Shown: positions 38,157-48,337, counted from the stretch's first letter. The stretch: 64,000 bases of DNA from Bin5 sp009843665 (GCA_965220285.1 OZ244818.1:3720001-3784000); one strand, 5' to 3'. Notes: generated by a model from the sequence alone, not told the origin. Made by a program: numbers and translations.

Positions 38157-39038
38157 GTCCCCTGCTTGAATTCAACCTACTCGCTTACTCGACGCAGTGT
38201 CCATATTCCAACCTCGAGAGCGGGAGGGCACGTCCCTTGCGAGAGCTTCTCTTTCATCCGCAGGAGTGCGTCATCCACCAGTCAAGCTTTTCGATAAAGT
38301 GCTCTGTGTTTCGTGGTCTCGCGATTGGATCCAACCATTAGATCGGAGGCTGCACTGGCCCTGTAGAAATCTGAAATCGTTGTAGATTTCTGGAATCAGG
38401 AGATTGCGGGCAGTTCGCAAGACAGGGTATGGGGTCTGACTGCACTACCTTCCCTGGCGCGTACCGGAGGACTCGCTGGGCGTTGCATTGGGTGCAGTGC
38501 CCGTACTCTTTCTGTCCACTGGGGGAAGACCTTTTACCCGGTGTTTTTCAAATTGTGCCCGCAGTGTTTGTCTTCATCTTGCAAGATAGGTTTCTTTGCC
38601 ATGTGGTTTCCTCTGGGCTCATGAGCGCAGAAGGTGTTTCCACCAGTTCACCCTTTGGGACCAGTCCATATTACGCAAAAAAGGGGCTGGTTCTCGAAGA
38701 CTGCTAATAGCAACTGTTTCCATTCACCGACAGCACCCCGAAAGTAAACGTGCATGTGCGGCGGAAGATTCATGAATTACAGATGAAAAGGGAACGGGTT
38801 GACGATCTTTCCCGATACCCGGAGCGGCGCAATTTCGTTGACGACCGACTTCTGGATTCCGGAGATATCGAGAACGCTTTCCTCGTTCGCCGCAGGCATC
38901 AGGGCATAGGAGTTGTGGGCGTATTAGCCAAGGCGGACATGCGGCGCCTTACCGAGGTTTGGACAGGTGAATGGAGGCCTGCAGAGCGATTCCGGGCTTG
39001 GGAGCTTCTTTGCGTAGGCCTCCTTAGATACATCAATT
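38157..39038. other. Gene-poor gap
   Basis: About 880 bp with no supported gene on either strand. Open frames are present but lack start signals and recognisable motifs. Composition is AT-richer around 38480-38720, with a short CPQC-like coding stretch that could be a decayed zinc-ribbon or transposase fragment; this is not firm. Confidence 0.4.
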
Positions 39039-39515
39039 TCAGCGCAATGAATGTGCTGCCGCTAGGACAGGCGGCGGCGTTGGACAGCATTCTGCCGGCG
39101 TTGACAGCTGCTCCATATACGCTTCTGGGCTGGTCTGGACGATCAGTTCAGCCAGAGACAGCTCCGCGAGGGCAGCAGCTTTCTCGCTGCCATGGGAAGG
39201 ATTCAACTTTGCGGCCACGCCAAACGCATAGTCCGGATCGGCCCTGTAGAAGTGGACTAGCTGACGCACTTGGATGCCCTCGGGCACACCATCCAAGGAG
39301 GCGATGTTGCCGAACGGCACCTCTTTCTGGTCGTCGTTCATCAGGCGGAAAATATTGCCGGGCTGGGTATAGTCGTCGTAGCCCACTCGATGGTCGTAGC
39401 GGTCAGCATCTCCCGACACATTTAGCGGCGGCTCAAAGTAACAATCATTCTCGGTCGGTCCTCCCATGCTGTTGGGTTCATAGTTGACCGCGTCGCCGGA
39501 GTCGCCGACGGGAGT
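39039..39515 (-). pseudogene. Catalase C-terminal remnant
   Basis: The frame encodes the C-terminal region of a haem catalase: NYEPNSMGGP, then VSGDADRYDHRVGYDDYTQPGNIFRLM, DDQKEVPFGNIA and GVPEGIQVRQLVHFYRADPDYAFGVA, all typical of clade 3 small-subunit catalases. The frame begins after a stop codon (just above 39515), so about the first 400 residues, including the haem ligand and active-site His, are missing. A 50-residue tail after the catalase part is not recognised. It is a fragment with no function expected. Confidence 0.85.
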
Positions 39516-39544
39516 TTATCCGAATTAGATGCGGAGCCTGCGCG

Positions 39545-40966
39545 TCAGGCGGGCTTCGCGTTTCGACGCGCTTGCAATTCCTGCACGTGCGCCAGATAAA
39601 ACAGACTGTCGAACTCCTCCTGAAAGGCTGTGACGATCGTGTCCGGGTCCGGCGCCAGTCCGCGGTCGGTAATGAGTCCGATATTCACCTGCCCGCCGTA
39701 GCTGAATATGCTGATACCCACGCCGATCGAGCCGGACTGCGGCACCCAGAAGACGATGGTGTCGAGAAGTTTGCCGGCAAAATAGAGTTTCTGCGACGGG
39801 CCGGGCACATTGGTCAGCACCACACTTACTTTGCTGGCATAATACCCCCGAACGCTCCTGGCGATTCTGTCCGACACGACGCCCAGGCCGGCGATTGCCT
39901 GATAGGTCACCAGCGCCTCGGGCGACCGTTTGATAGCATCCATATGGCGCTTTGTTTCCAAGAGGCGGTCGATGGGATCGGCGATGCCGATGGGCAGGGG
40001 GAGATAGACGAGAGCGAAACGGTTCGTCAATTTCGTATCCTCGGGCCCGCGGATGTCTACCGGAACCATCGCCCGGATCTCCTTGCCCTGCGGATCGTCG
40101 CCGCGCGCTTCGACGTAGCGCCGCAAAGCGCCGGCCATCGCCGCGACCAGGACATCGTTGACCGTTGCCTCCATTGTGTTCTTCACGAACTTTACATCTT
40201 CGAGGGGAATGCCCTTGGACCAGGCCACCGCTTTGCCGACCCCGACCTCTCCCTTGAATGCAGTATGGTCGTCGGTCGTCATGAACGCCAGCTTGGCTAA
40301 CACAGCGGCGAACTTTCCTGCTAGCTGTCCGCCCCTAGCGGCCAGCGAAAGCAGATGCGCGGCTTGTCCGGCCCGCTTGCGGCCTTGCGGCAATATCGCG
40401 GACCCCGGACGGGCGGCGGCGCGGGTCGGAGGACGTAGAGGATTCCCATTTGGAGAAGACCCGGCCCCGGCGGCCTCCGCCCGACGCGCTCCCTCTGCAG
40501 AATCATCAGTCAGGGCGAGCAGCACCCTGACCAATGCCGCCCCGTCGCCAATACAGTGGTGAATACGCCCGAAGAAGACGCTGCCACCCTCATAGCCTTC
40601 GATAAGCGTGAACGTCCACAGCGGCCGATTCAAGTCCAGGGGAGCGCTGAGCAGTCGGGCTATGGTATCGCTCAGGGTCTTCCTATCCCTCGGCAAAGGC
40701 AGGTCGACCCGCCGAACGTGCTCACGCAGATCGAACTCCGGATCGATCTCCCAATAGGTACGGGTTCTGAAGGAGCCTCGATGCTCTACGACGCGCTGTC
40801 GAAAGCGGTCGTGAATCAGGAGGCGCTCCTCCAGAACGCCCAGGACTTGCTCGTATTTGAGCCGTCCCTTAATGATCCAGAAGCCGTTAATCACCATCGG
40901 GTTGGTCGGATCGTCCATCATGAGCCAGGCCCGGTCTACGCTGGACATCGTTTCGCGTCCGGCCAT
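39545..40966 (-). CDS. WS/DGAT family wax ester synthase/diacylglycerol acyltransferase
   Basis: A 473-residue acyltransferase of the bacterial wax ester synthase/DGAT family, which makes storage wax esters or triacylglycerol from acyl-CoA. The catalytic HHxxxDG motif is seen as HHCIGDG. Other family blocks are PLWTFTLIEGY, NDVLVAAMAGALRRY and VLTNVPGPSQKLYFAG. ATG 40966 is preferred, with GGTGGAG before it; an in-frame GTG lies 15 bp upstream. The gene stands alone next to the catalase remnant. Confidence 0.9.
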   Translation of the reverse strand: MAGRETMSSVDRAWLMMDDPTNPMVINGFWIIKGRLKYEQVLGVLEERLLIHDRFRQRVVEHRGSFRTRTYWEIDPEFDLREHVRRVDLPLPRDRKTLSDTIARLLSAPLDLNRPLWTFTLIEGYEGGSVFFGRIHHCIGDGAALVRVLLALTDDSAEGARRAEAAGAGSSPNGNPLRPPTRAAARPGSAILPQGRKRAGQAAHLLSLAARGGQLAGKFAAVLAKLAFMTTDDHTAFKGEVGVGKAVAWSKGIPLEDVKFVKNTMEATVNDVLVAAMAGALRRYVEARGDDPQGKEIRAMVPVDIRGPEDTKLTNRFALVYLPLPIGIADPIDRLLETKRHMDAIKRSPEALVTYQAIAGLGVVSDRIARSVRGYYASKVSVVLTNVPGPSQKLYFAGKLLDTIVFWVPQSGSIGVGISIFSYGGQVNIGLITDRGLAPDPDTIVTAFQEEFDSLFYLAHVQELQARRNAKPA

Positions 40967-42164
40967 TGGAATGCTCTCCACCTAAGCCATGAAGGGTTTT
41001 ACACACGCAGCTATACTGCCGGGCATGCTCGTTGCTACACCTTTGGCGATTCGTTGGCACACGGCGGCCCGGACACAGATAGGAAGGACTCGATAAACTG
41101 CCTAAACGATAGACCCTCACTTTTCCTCTTGTCTTGCACAGGCAGGAGGGGGGCCATGCGAGAGAGCCTCAGGTTTCCGTCACTTGCGGCCGGCCATTCT
41201 GCAGTTTGTCATCCTGTTGTCGATGTCGATCTGATCGAGGGCGGCAGGGATCAAGGGCACATATGCGCCTGCGTCGGGTCACAGGACTGCAAAGGCATTA
41301 TTATACACTTTCCGCATATATTTTTTATGGCAAGTCCTCTTGTGTTCGTGCCAGTTTCGTGTCAATTCTCCAACTGCGTGCGGGTTTGCCCGGGAAAGAG
41401 GGGGGAGAAAGTGATCCCAAATTGTCCCCCAGGCCTTGCGTTCAGGATGGCAGAACCGACTTGGCGGCCCAGGCGGCGAATTCAATACTCGTATCGTCGG
41501 CGGCGGGGGCATCTGCCTGAACCGGGAATTCTGGGCGGCAAGCCCAGGTCATTTCGCGGAGGGCGGCGATCAATTTGTGAGGAAGAGCCCGTCCCAGACA
41601 AACCAGATAGTGATGCCAATACACCATCCCGATACCAAATACGGCCAGAGTTCTTCCGGCCCGGCACCGCAGCCGAATTTCTATTTTCTGAGGGCAAAAA
41701 TGGTAACGGATCCGCCAATCAGAATGATAGAGTAGCTCATGAAGTTTGGCATTATGGCATGAGTCTATCGAGGGGGATTCTTGGTGTCAAGTGGTGGGCA
41801 ATGTGGGTGCAGTCCAAAGCGGGGATGACATCTGGTGAATTCCTGGCGGCGACTATACCATGGCCTGTCCCCGATTAATTCTGAGTCAGGAAAACACCGT
41901 CACTGACCACTGACCACTGACCTCTAACCACTGATTACTGCAGTCGCGCCTACCCAAGCAGATGATCTGGCGGTCCTGACTCTGGGTTTAAGCCCTTCCA
42001 AAGTGGGGGTGCCGACAGTCTGAGAGAAGTACGTCAGGGGGACCAACTGCCTGGCGCCACCGGTGGGCATACAACGGACTGAAGGTCATTGTAGTCGACT
42101 AAGGGCGAATTAGGGGGAGGGGGAAGAGACAACGCCCCCTTCTCTCTCCCGATTTTCTTTTCGT
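40967..42164. other. Gene-poor gap of 1.2 kb
   Basis: No gene accepted. One long plus-strand frame overlaps the acyltransferase gene antisense and runs on, but it has no start signal. On the minus strand near 41560-41740 a short stretch encodes hydrophobic segments (SIILIGGSVTIFAL; WCIGITIWFVWDGLF) split between frames, which could be a decayed small membrane protein. A heptamer-repeat run lies at 41902-41943. Confidence 0.4.
41902..41943. repeat. ACTGACC heptamer run ending CTGCAG
   Basis: Three perfect heptamers followed by three degenerate units and ACTGCAG. Same family as 17139-17229 and 36160-36187. Confidence 0.75.
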
Positions 42165-43421
42165 TTACTCCATCCCGAAACCGGAAACCTGAACGAAAGC
42201 GCCGTCGGTAACCTGGAAAATCCGGACGCCCCCTGCGCCGCATTCGCCGATGCTGTCGCACTTGATGGTGCCCGTGAGGCCGTCGAATGCATCGACGGAG
42301 CGAATGGCGGCGATCAGTGCTTCGCGGTCGATGATGAGATTGCCGCTGTCGTCGACAGAAGCCACCGCGGTAATTGCGGCCGCGATCAGCATCACCGAAT
42401 CGTAGCTTTGACTATGAAAGGCGCCGAGTTCGTCGGGGCTGACACCGTATTTCTCGACATACTTGGCGTCGAACGCTGCGTTCAACGCCTCGGAGTCGTC
42501 TCCGGCAAGAAAGGAGATCAGTGTGCCTTCCGCGGCCACGCCGGCGGCTTGAAGATACTGCTTCGTGAAGGCACCGTCAACGCTCATAAACACGGTGTCC
42601 TCGAGGCCAGGCGTTTCCGTCATCTGCTGGGCGATGAGGCCGGCCTCGGTGGCGTATCCGCCGAAGAATATGGCCTCGGGCCCACCCGCGCCAACCCTGG
42701 CCAGCATGGCGCGGAAATCCGTATCGCCTACCTGAACGCCTTCGAAGCTGGTTACATCTCCTCCCAAACCCGCCATGCTATTCTGAAAGATTTCGGCAAC
42801 GCCTTTGCCATAGTCGGAGTTATCGTGGACGACGGCTACTTTCGTTAGGCCCAGATCGCTGAACACATACCTGGCATCGGTGGCGCCCTGAAGTGCGTCG
42901 CTGAGGGCGACGCGGTTACAGACATCGCAGTTCGAGGACGTGATATCTGGATTGGTCGCGCTGGGGCTCACGAACGGAATGCGCGCCTCCTGCAGGATCG
43001 GCATGAGACCGAATGTCTCTCCGGAACAGGTTCCGCCGGTGACCGCTACGATGGTCTCGTCGGCGGCGAATTTGTTGCCGACGTTCGTTCCTTGCGTGCC
43101 GTCGCAAGCGCCGTCTTCGGCCACCAGTTCGAACATGAAGCCTTCGAGTCCACCGGCCGCGTTGAGGTCATCGATGGCCAGTTCGGCGCCGTGGCGGATG
43201 TCGAGACCGGGGTCGGGGACCGGACCGGTCAGGGCGAAGGAGCCACCGACGCGGACCATCCCGCCCGGTTCGACCACGACCTTGCCGCTCATTTCGGCAG
43301 GCGTCTCCTCCATCGAAGCCTGACCGTCCTCGGCCTCTTCGGCCGGCGCCGCGGCGGCGCAAGCAACCAGCACGAGCGCCGCGATGAGGAACAGACTAAG
43401 AAGAGTAAATCGTTTCGGCAT
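42165..43421 (-). CDS. Branched-chain amino acid-type ABC substrate-binding protein (LivK-like)
   Basis: A 418-residue exported lipoprotein with a Sec signal and lipobox LVLVAC. The body has the LivK/amidase-sensor pattern: GGSFALTGPVPDPGLDIRHGAELAIDDLNAAGG, VAVTGGTCSGETFGLMPILQE, PFVSPSATNPDIT and VVHDNSDYGKGVAE. Two Cys (SNCDVCNR) are also seen. Ligands in this family range from amino acids to aromatic acids and urea. AAGGAGG precedes the ATG. No permease or ATPase follows; an orphan binding protein in this window. Confidence 0.9.
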   Translation of the reverse strand: MPKRFTLLSLFLIAALVLVACAAAAPAEEAEDGQASMEETPAEMSGKVVVEPGGMVRVGGSFALTGPVPDPGLDIRHGAELAIDDLNAAGGLEGFMFELVAEDGACDGTQGTNVGNKFAADETIVAVTGGTCSGETFGLMPILQEARIPFVSPSATNPDITSSNCDVCNRVALSDALQGATDARYVFSDLGLTKVAVVHDNSDYGKGVAEIFQNSMAGLGGDVTSFEGVQVGDTDFRAMLARVGAGGPEAIFFGGYATEAGLIAQQMTETPGLEDTVFMSVDGAFTKQYLQAAGVAAEGTLISFLAGDDSEALNAAFDAKYVEKYGVSPDELGAFHSQSYDSVMLIAAAITAVASVDDSGNLIIDREALIAAIRSVDAFDGLTGTIKCDSIGECGAGGVRIFQVTDGAFVQVSGFGME

Positions 43422-43885
43422 CTTGACCTCCTTGGTCAGTTGGCATGCTGTATGAGTGTTCTCTGTTGTTTTGCAGGGTTTTCCTATCCTGATGTCTGCC
43501 CGCTAAAGACTCTGAAAAATAGATACTCGCAAAGTCTTATGCCTTTCAGCGAGAGCCAGTTTCTTGACCACTGTGCAGCCCCCGCGGACTGGGTGATCTT
43601 TTCCATTATACCCCGTAGCTCGCAGTCCAGTTTCTTGGGGCTCACTTCGAACCTCGCCCACATCACCAGGAATCTCTTGCGCAAGATCGGTAACGCGCCA
43701 GCCAAACTGACGCTGGCCGGCACATTCCAAACCTGCTATCAGTTCCAAAGTCAATGCCTTCAGACAATTCACCATGTGGCGTGAATCGGTTCCTCTCTGC
43801 CGAAACCATCACCGTCCTCCTCTTAACACAGGCTGGCCTCGACCCGCCCAAAGTAAACAAACCTCTATAAGCAAGCCGCGCAGCA
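43422..43885. other. Intergenic region
   Basis: About 460 bp, no gene accepted. A 90-codon minus-strand frame (43503-43775) has no start signal and no recognisable motif. Confidence 0.4.
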
Positions 43886-44236
43886 GTGGTAGATGCCCGA
43901 CACGTGGTCGACAAGAGTCTGAGTGGCCGTGTTCCTCAGGAAGAGTCCGGCCATCTCACATCCCGCGCCGAACGTGCAGGCGTTTCGGGCCACTATTTTC
44001 AGCAAGTGCTTTATCCGCGCTCCGATTCATCTCAGCAAAGAACACCGGACCAACTGCCGCCGCGTCTCGAATCAGAAGTAACAAATGCGCTTGTCGATGG
44101 GCTTGGAACCCCGGAAGTCGCTCATGCGTTAAATGGCAAATACTGCACGGTCGAAATCCATCTCAACTACGGCATACGGAAATTGAACATGAATAACGGA
44201 GTTTCAGCGGCGTTGTGGGCAAAGGGAAATACTTAG
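43886..44236 (+). pseudogene. Decayed LuxR-type regulator, C-terminal part
   Basis: The last 60 residues match the pattern of a LuxR/NarL helix-turn-helix: LPPRLESEV in place of LTPREXEV, then ALVDGLGTPEVAHALN, TVEIHLNYGIRKLNMNNGVSAALWA. Several otherwise invariant positions are altered and no receiver domain is seen upstream in a single frame. It is best read as a degraded response regulator. The match is by eye and moderate. Confidence 0.45.
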
Positions 44237-44718
44237 CACCAGTGGTTTCCACCGATGCGGCCAGAGGAATTCCTTGTTCTCCCAGGAAGTGTGCCGCTCG
44301 ATACTGTACACAAGGACGCCCAACGCACCCCGATCGGCTTCAGCCACACCCGGAATAGAACAAAGATGTACGTCAGCCGTAATTGCTTTCCGCCACTTCC
44401 CTCCATCTGTCGCCGCGAGTCGCCCCATGGCCCGGTTGTGTTACAAGCCGATAAGAATCAAGTCCACACTGATGGAACTTCCAACACGGTCACGAATTAC
44501 GTCGTCATGGAAATGCTGCCAGTAATGCCGCCACACGAATGCAGTAGGCGAATCCGAAATGGCTCTTGTGGATAACAACATGGTCTGCCGGTCCCGCCAG
44601 GTTTTCCCAAGCAACTGAGCTCATGCCCTCCACTCCGACGCAATGCTGGAGTTCTCGATGTTGTGGCTTTAGCCATGAAGAACTCTGATTGCGCCAGTGA
44701 CCACTATTCGAATCGCTA
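44237..44718. other. Intergenic region
   Basis: About 480 bp with no gene accepted on either strand; composition is less GC-rich than the surrounding genes, as in the neighbouring decayed regulator. Confidence 0.4.
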
Positions 44719-45492
44719 ATGCAAAAACAAGACTTCACCCAAACGGATCAATATCACAAATGCCAGCAAATGTTTGACAGATGGTATCCGAATTTCCGAT
44801 ACGCTGGTCAACGATATGGCGACATGATAGAGAAAGTAGTTTCGCCGGGCTCCACCATGCTAGATCTGGGGTGCGGCCGCATGAGTTTGGCCGCGAATCA
44901 ATTTAGGGACGCGAAGCTTTCAGTGGGCGTTGATCTGGGCCTTGCTGATCTTGAACAGAACGAAGCTGTGGATTTTACCGCTCTGGCTGACGGAGAAGCA
45001 CTACCCTTCGTCGCCAATACTTTCGATCTTGTCATTAGCCAGTGGGCGGTCGAGCATCTCGAGCGGCCGGCCCCCGTCTTTGCCGAGATTTATCGCGTCC
45101 TGAAGCCAAGCGGAAGTTGCATTCTATTTACGACCTGTGCGTACAATTATGTTCCAATTGTGAGCAGGCTGGTGGGCGGAAGAATACAAGAAACCCTGAT
45201 CAGTCATCTTCTCAGACGGCCCGACCATGAGTCGCATCCTACATTCTATCGAGCCAACACGCCCGGAAAGCTGCGAGAATTGAGCCAGCGTGTAGGGTTG
45301 GTGAACCCCAAGGTCATGAGCGTGGGTAGCCCGTTCTACTTGGCGTTTTCGACGTTACTGTTCAGGCTTGCATTGCTTTTTGAGGTCATGACCGACACCA
45401 CGCTTATGCAGCCATTAAAACTGTACCTGCTGTTTTCTGCGTCCAAACCGAATGCACAAACCTCATCCTCCGAAGCCCGCTACTTTCCCTAG
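44719..45492 (+). CDS. Class I SAM-dependent methyltransferase
   Basis: A 257-residue methyltransferase of the Methyltransf_11 type. SAM-binding motif I is MLDLGCGRMSLA, followed by an acidic loop (VGVDLG), the motif FDLVISQWAVEHLERP and the post-motif FAEIYRVLKPSGSCIL. The C-terminal part has a hydrophobic stretch and is less conserved. Relatives methylate lipids, quinones or glycans; the acceptor is unknown. Base composition is lower in GC than most genes here. Confidence 0.82.
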   Translation: MQKQDFTQTDQYHKCQQMFDRWYPNFRYAGQRYGDMIEKVVSPGSTMLDLGCGRMSLAANQFRDAKLSVGVDLGLADLEQNEAVDFTALADGEALPFVANTFDLVISQWAVEHLERPAPVFAEIYRVLKPSGSCILFTTCAYNYVPIVSRLVGGRIQETLISHLLRRPDHESHPTFYRANTPGKLRELSQRVGLVNPKVMSVGSPFYLAFSTLLFRLALLFEVMTDTTLMQPLKLYLLFSASKPNAQTSSSEARYFP

Positions 45493-45584
45493 CGGCGCCT
45501 ATCGTCCCGCAAGACTGCCTCCCTGTCCGGGCTTACTGTTTCAGGCCTGGCAACCCCTCGTAAACATGTAAGACACAGAAAGAA

Positions 45585-45608
45585 AAGCCTGCGACAAAGC
45601 GCAGGCTT
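45585..45608 (-). terminator. Intrinsic terminator of the gene at 45663-46190
   Basis: Arms AAGCCTGCG (45585-45593) and CGCAGGCTT (45600-45608) with a 6-nt loop. Read on the minus strand the stem is followed by TTTTCTTTCT, so it fits a rho-independent terminator for the minus-strand gene upstream. It lies beyond the methyltransferase stop by 92 bp. Confidence 0.75.
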
Positions 45609-45662
45609 GAGGCTTACAATAAGGTCTCGCTGACTCTTCCTGGTGGGTCGGCAGGCTGCCTT

Positions 45663-46190
45663 CTATTCGACCTCCAGCGCCTTTACGGTCAATTCTGGCA
45701 CGTGATGAACAGGATCGACACCGTCCATGACCGCCACAAAGGAGATTATGTCCTCCACATTGACACCTGCGGGGAAGTCGCGGTAATGCAACACCACCTG
45801 GTCCTCACCCCAGCCTTCTATTCGATCGTCGAGCGCCACATACACCCACATCTCAATATAACTCTCGGTCGCCGAGGCTATGTGCCCTACCTGTCCACGA
45901 AAGTAGACGGTTTTGCCTTCGTTCTGATCAGCATCGCTTAAGAGCGTGTCGTAGGAGATCGTCTCGGCCTCACTCCTCCATTCCGTAAACGTAAGCGTTG
46001 GCACAGGTGTCGTAATAGGCTCGTCCCCTGACGAGCCTTCGGCAGATGAGGAGTCGCGAAGTTTCCCCTGGGTATAGTTGAAGTAAGTTCCAATTGCCAG
46101 GAGTGCAATCAGCCCCACCGAAAGCGCGATGGCTTTCCCCCAATTTGCCTTCTGTCCTACGCTTAACTCTGGCTGCTGTTGTGGATCCAT
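45663..46190 (-). CDS. Membrane-anchored protein of unknown function
   Basis: A 175-residue protein with an N-terminal membrane helix (AIALSVGLIALLAIGTYF), a Ser/Thr/Pro-rich linker and a C-terminal extracytoplasmic domain with the pattern LSDADQNEGKTVYFRGQVGHI, which looks like a small OB-fold/beta-barrel region. ATG 46190 is preferred because GGGGA precedes it. No family name could be assigned. It has its own terminator. Confidence 0.6.
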   Translation of the reverse strand: MDPQQQPELSVGQKANWGKAIALSVGLIALLAIGTYFNYTQGKLRDSSSAEGSSGDEPITTPVPTLTFTEWRSEAETISYDTLLSDADQNEGKTVYFRGQVGHIASATESYIEMWVYVALDDRIEGWGEDQVVLHYRDFPAGVNVEDIISFVAVMDGVDPVHHVPELTVKALEVE

Positions 46191-46905
46191 GAGGTTCCCC
46201 CTGATGGCACGGACGACATCGTTTGCTTCCACGACATCCCCAGCACAGGCGGCCAACAGGGGGACGCAACGCGCCCCATCTACCTGTTGCCAAACGCCAA
46301 CCCATCAAGTTGCTGTGGTGCTGACGATTCGCCACTTGTGCAATTCGAATACCAAAAAGGCGGAGATGACAACCTTTGTCGAGTGGGTCAAAACGATGTG
46401 GCTGCTATGAAGCAACCCTGACTTCATCATCCATTCTATCCAATGGTCGACCCTGAAGGAACTGCGGGGAATTCAGATAGGAGCTGCAGCGACGAAAAGG
46501 GGCCATTTTCGGCCAAAAATGACAGCTTTGGTCCCTATGACACGCGCGCGGGTCTGGTTTCTGGGGCGCTTTGGCTCGATTGTCAGTTCCGAGGCAGGCT
46601 GGTAGGATACCAATGGCAGAACATTGGGTTACTTCCTGATTTTCAAGTGTAACAAATATGTAAGCGACTTCGTGTCGCCCCGCCACCTGAATCCCTTAAC
46701 TCGTTATGCGGCACTTTTTCCAAAAACCGATCCCGCACACCCATTAGCAAATGGAAACTTGATTGCACATTTCTTGCTACAGTCCTCGGTCTTATGGTTA
46801 TCAGCACTATTGTAGCTACAGTTCGGTGCTACGCCAGTTCTGTCGGGTATACTTCCACGCGGTCCCGGACCAAACCTTGATATGGAAGTGGGCGTAACAG
46901 ATCCA
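46191..46905. other. Gap left of the insertion sequence
   Basis: About 715 bp with no supported gene. Open frames lack start signals. The last 8 bp (46898-46905) are the left copy of the target-site duplication of the IS. Confidence 0.45.
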
Positions 46906-46989
46906 GGGTGCATCCCAGATTTTTTGAGAGGGGGAAGGGAGGTAGACTTGAGGTAGGAGAAAAGTAGAGAAGAGAAAGAGGGGGATGAG

Positions 46990-47358
46990 GTGAAAAGAGA
47001 AGAGGCGAAGGCGAAGTTTATGCGTGGTGCGGAGGAGATGTTTGAGGCGATGTGGGATTGGGGGGAAGAGCATCCTGAAGCGAGTTTTGATGAGATTGCG
47101 GGCAAGTTGTCGCAAGAGCGGCGGGAGTTGATGGGAGAGATGCTGGGGGAGATGTTGTTGCAACATGGAGATGGGAGGTACGAGGAGGTGGAATGTGCGG
47201 AGTGTGGGCAGAAGACGAGATCGAATGGACGGCGCACGCGCACGGTACTCCATGCTGAAGGGCAAGTAGAGGTGAAGCGAACCCATCGCCGCTGTCCGGA
47301 ATGTGGACAGGGGATTTTTCCCCCTGGACCGCCGTCTTCAGTTGATAGAGCAACGTAG
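46990..47358 (+). CDS. ISKra4-type transposase, N-terminal frame
   Basis: A 122-residue frame starting at GTG. It holds an acidic helical start and a zinc-ribbon pair (CAECGQ ... CPECGQG) typical of the N-terminal part of ISKra4 transposases. The zinc ribbon runs into the overlap with the second frame; a +1 step at the T5-C5 run (47315-47324) would join them as GIFPLDRRLQL, which is the sequence expected for an undivided transposase. Confidence 0.8.
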   Translation: MKREEAKAKFMRGAEEMFEAMWDWGEEHPEASFDEIAGKLSQERRELMGEMLGEMLLQHGDGRYEEVECAECGQKTRSNGRRTRTVLHAEGQVEVKRTHRRCPECGQGIFPPGPPSSVDRAT

Positions 47359-48337
47359 TTGGTCACCGGGAACGCTAGCGCAAGCGTTGCGGATGGGCAG
47401 TGAGATTCCCTTTGCGCGTGCGGCCAGGCAGTTTGAGGAATTGACGCATGTGCCCATTTCGAAGAACAGTCTGCAGCGGCTGGCGCAGGAGTATGGAGGG
47501 CGGTTGGTCGCGCAGCAAGCCCAAGAAGCGCAGACCATGGTTCAGGTAGCGAGCAAAGAGACAGAGGTGGTCTGGCGCGAGCAGGTGGAGCCGGCGAGCG
47601 ATGTGATGAACATTTCGATGGATGGTGCGATGGTCAATATCCGCGAGGAAGGTTGGAAAGAGGTGAAACTGGTTACCGTGTCCGCTGTACGCCACCAGCT
47701 GGATGCGGAGACAGGCAAAGCGGTCGCCCATCTCAGCGACCATAGCTATCGGGCAGGACTGTGGGATGCCACCGAGTTCGGACAGCAGCAGTGGGCGGAA
47801 GCCTGTCGCCGCGGTGTGGAAAATGCCAACTATCTGAGCAGTGTCAATGACGGCGCAGCCTGGATCTGGAACATCGTGCGCATGTGCTATGGCAACTGCG
47901 TCGAAATCATCGACTGGTGGCACGCTGTCGAAAAGCTGTGGCTGATCGCACAACACCGATTCGACACCGAATCAGAAGAGGCGACCGCATGGGTCTCCGC
48001 CCAAAAACAACACCTGATTACAGGTCGCCTGCGCACTCTTCTGCGCCACATCCGCCTACTCTACCCAAGAGGACGTCCCCTACCTGACGACGTTCGTAAC
48101 GCCATTCTCTATCTCTTCCACAATCGCTGGCGTATGCGCTATCACCTCTTCCGCAAGGCAGGTTATCCCATCGGCAGTGGCACCGTCGAATCCGCCTGCA
48201 AACATGTCGTCCAGCAGCGCCTCAAGCAATCTGGTATGCGCTGGTCTCGTCTAGGCGCTCAAACTATGCTCGCTCTGCGCTCTACACTACTTAGCCAGCA
48301 CCAACTCAACCCTCTTGCGCTCCTTGGCCTTACCTGA
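47303..48337 (+). CDS. ISKra4-type transposase, C-terminal catalytic frame
   Basis: The main transposase frame (344 residues as an open frame; its true N-terminus comes from the preceding frame). Seen: SMDGAMVNI with a likely first catalytic Asp, NDGAAWIWNI and IIDWWHAVEKLW with a likely second Asp, and GYPIGSGTVESACKHVVQQRLKQSGMRW with the Glu and the ISL3/ISKra4-like C-terminal block. The DDE motif is thus complete. Production probably needs the +1 frameshift, or the element is inactivated by a one-base change. Confidence 0.85.
   Translation: MDRGFFPLDRRLQLIEQRSWSPGTLAQALRMGSEIPFARAARQFEELTHVPISKNSLQRLAQEYGGRLVAQQAQEAQTMVQVASKETEVVWREQVEPASDVMNISMDGAMVNIREEGWKEVKLVTVSAVRHQLDAETGKAVAHLSDHSYRAGLWDATEFGQQQWAEACRRGVENANYLSSVNDGAAWIWNIVRMCYGNCVEIIDWWHAVEKLWLIAQHRFDTESEEATAWVSAQKQHLITGRLRTLLRHIRLLYPRGRPLPDDVRNAILYLFHNRWRMRYHLFRKAGYPIGSGTVESACKHVVQQRLKQSGMRWSRLGAQTMLALRSTLLSQHQLNPLALLGLT

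Noticed and set aside
38480..38720. Possible zinc-ribbon or transposase fragment on the plus strand
   Set aside because: Only a CPQC-like stretch; no start, no family pattern strong enough to list as a gene.
40556..41878. Long plus-strand open frame (440 codons)
   Set aside because: It lies partly antisense to the acyltransferase gene, has no start signal and no motif; an artefact of GC-rich codon bias.
46405..46686. 93-codon minus-strand frame left of the IS
   Set aside because: No ribosome-binding site, no motif and unlike any recognised protein.
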